From Shewanella kaireitica (GTDB lineage: Bacteria > Pseudomonadota > Gammaproteobacteria > Enterobacterales > Shewanellaceae), in contig NZ_JAKIKQ010000016.1 in assembly GCF_023284045.1 (NCBI RefSeq), forward strand, positions 49,639 through 113,638: DNA of 64,000 bases, in the 5' to 3' direction. The translations under genes were made by a program, and so were the position numbers. This document shows, one piece after another, positions 63,003 to 64,000 of the stretch. The notes under the pieces were generated by a model. The model saw nothing but the letters and a program-made list of their open reading frames with translations. It was not told the DNA's origin and did not search any database. How positions within the stretch are numbered: position 1 is the stretch's first letter; every line of letters begins with the position of its first letter.

Positions 63003-63464
63003 TTACGCTTGGCTTTCTGTTTTATCTGAATCTTGAGACTTAGCTTCACGAACTTTTAATGTTCTTTCTTGAAAATCATATTCGTTTAACTTAGACATCG
63101 CCTTCTTAGCACCTGCTTCTGACATTTCGATAAAGCCAAAGCCTTTACGACGTCCAGTTTTACGATCTCGTACTAAGCGAACTGAGTTGACGGGACCATA
63201 CTCACCAAATAATGCTTTTACTTCACCTTCATGAACACGGTAAGGCAAGTTACCTACATATAAGGTCATAGTTGGACCTGTATAAGGTTCGTTGCTACTC
63301 GCTGCAGCAGACGTTCCTGATTTAGATTGAATTGAAAAGATAACGCTTGCGATGATAGCACCAGTAAAGAAAGCAATGGCACCGTTTAGATCTGGCGCGA
63401 TCTGAAAAATAGCTAATGCACCAATAATGGCAACGGCTAAAACGATAAAGAATGACTTCTGCAT
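63003..63464 (-). CDS. Membrane-anchored RRM RNA-binding protein
   Basis: 153 residues. Two N-terminal membrane helices (FFIVLAVAIIGALAIFQI and IAFFTGAIIASVIFSI), a Ser/Ala-rich linker, then one RRM: TLYVGNLPYRVHEGEVKALF (RNP2) and GRRKGFGFIEMSEAGAKKAM (RNP1). Similar RRM proteins occur in Shewanella and marine relatives. The RRM should face the cytoplasm. Its RNA target is unknown. Confidence 0.85.
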   Translation of the reverse strand: MQKSFFIVLAVAIIGALAIFQIAPDLNGAIAFFTGAIIASVIFSIQSKSGTSAAASSNEPYTGPTMTLYVGNLPYRVHEGEVKALFGEYGPVNSVRLVRDRKTGRRKGFGFIEMSEAGAKKAMSKLNEYDFQERTLKVREAKSQDSDKTESQA

Positions 63465-63694
63465 ATATATAATCTCTGAAGTGTAAATGAATGAATCGAT
63501 AACTAACTGTTAATAACTTGCATATGGTAATGAATTATTGAGCAATACACTAGTGTGTTGCTGAAAAAATGAACTTTATCTTAGTTCCAAGCCTATAAAG
63601 GTGAATTAAGCTGCACAGGAAGTACGATAAATAGTCATATCCAGGCTGTTTGGTGAAAAGATCGACATGCGATCGTTTTCTTATTAAAAAGCGC

Positions 63695-63722
63695 TTGCGC
63701 TTACTCAAGATCTCCCTATAAT
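63695..63722 (+). promoter_or_regulatory. rRNA-type promoter (upstream)
   Basis: TTGCGC and TATAAT with a 16-base spacer, a GC-rich discriminator (GCGCAACC) and AT-rich sequence upstream: the marks of a growth-rate-regulated rrn P1. Confidence 0.75.
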
Positions 63723-63921
63723 GCGCAACCACTGACACGGCACAGCAGGCCAACTAACTTACCGCAAGGTTAGATAGTACGGGACTTGCAGCGGTGTTAG
63801 AGAGTTTAAAACCTTCGGGGATTTGATTCAGGTGACAAACGCTTTAAGGGCTTCGGGTAATGCTTCTTTTCACGAGAGTGGTTAAGAATTCATCGCTTGA
63901 AAAACTTCTTAAAATAAGCGC

Positions 63922-63949
63922 TTGACGCCGCCACTGGAGAGTGTAGAAT
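63922..63949 (+). promoter_or_regulatory. rRNA-type promoter (downstream)
   Basis: TTGACG and TAGAAT with a 16-base spacer, and A/T-rich DNA before. The -35 context ATAAGCGCTTGACG repeats that of the upstream promoter (AAAAGCGCTTGCGC). Confidence 0.75.
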
Positions 63950-64000
63950 ACGCCTCCTCAAGCCAACGACCTAGCGTCTTCGGCGAAGTATGAAAGATGA

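Larger units (their letters stand above)
63465..64000. other. Leader region of a probable rRNA operon
   Basis: No coding gene. Two rRNA-type promoters (63695-63722 and 63922-63949) point right. The window ends before any recognisable 16S sequence, so the rRNA operon itself is inferred. Confidence 0.6.

Noticed and set aside
63550..63753. Open frame of 67 codons on the minus strand.
   Set aside because: It crosses the rRNA-type promoter and shows no protein-like features.

Overview
The window is chromosomal DNA of a gammaproteobacterium, most likely a marine Shewanella. This is judged from the protein sequences (YbdG, FolX, FtnA, RibB, NudE, YrfG, SelD, FabR, TrmA and MurI all look like close relatives of the E. 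coli proteins but with Alteromonadales character), from the moderate G+C, from the cluster gspC-N followed by yrfG, nudE and cysQ, and from the neighbouring hslO-hslR and pckA. Gene density is high. No prophage, CRISPR array, tRNA gene or intact insertion sequence was seen.

Layout. 0.2-7.4 kb: hotdog thioesterase, a MerR regulator fused to a SAM methyltransferase, three envelope or unknown genes, the mechanosensitive channel YbdG, then a compact folX-folE-folM operon that would make tetrahydromonapterin. 7.6-11.7 kb: DUF3429 and DCC proteins, then a tightly overlapping bufferin (RiPP) operon: precursor BufA1, the DUF692 iron oxidase BufB, its partner BufC, an ECF sigma factor and a membrane protein that looks like its anti-sigma factor. 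11.8-14.4 kb: triple-DUF333 lipoprotein, membrane diguanylate cyclase, and a non-coding element of about 427 bp with inverted-repeat ends. 14.4-18.9 kb: an iron-uptake block (PepSY membrane protein, DUF3649, DUF3325, and a divergent TonB receptor) with a Fur-like dyad between. 19-26.7 kb: moeA-moeB, ferritin, a large NIT-HAMP-PAS-GGDEF-EAL protein, and ribB under an FMN riboswitch. 26.8-37.4 kb: a lipoprotein-type oligopeptidase B, a GIY-YIG protein, a TSUP exporter, mesX-mesD (folate-independent methionine synthesis), a structured non-coding stretch, a repeat-rich lipoprotein, a methyltransferase, an M14 carboxypeptidase, and a small membrane-protein/XRE regulator pair with palindromic operators. 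37.6-40.7 kb: pckA and hslR-hslO.

40.9-52.6 kb is a complete type II secretion operon, gspC to gspN, reading as one transcription unit that ends at a strong terminator. It is followed by yrfG (opposite strand), nudE, cysQ and an LplT-like transporter with what looks like a decayed acyltransferase tail. 56.6-62 kb: selD-selU (selenophosphate and tRNA 2-selenouridine), a desaturase and FabR sharing a perfect FabR-type operator, and trmA. 62.2-64 kb: murI, a membrane-anchored RRM protein, and two rRNA-type promoters that point out of the right edge, most likely into an rRNA operon starting just beyond the window.

The most interesting parts are the bufferin operon that carries its own sigma/anti-sigma pair, the mesX-mesD pair, the MerR-methyltransferase fusion with a promoter of MerR geometry (19-bp spacer), the 427-bp palindromic-ended element, and the hairpin-rich region after mesD. 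All assignments are from reading the sequence; no database search was run.
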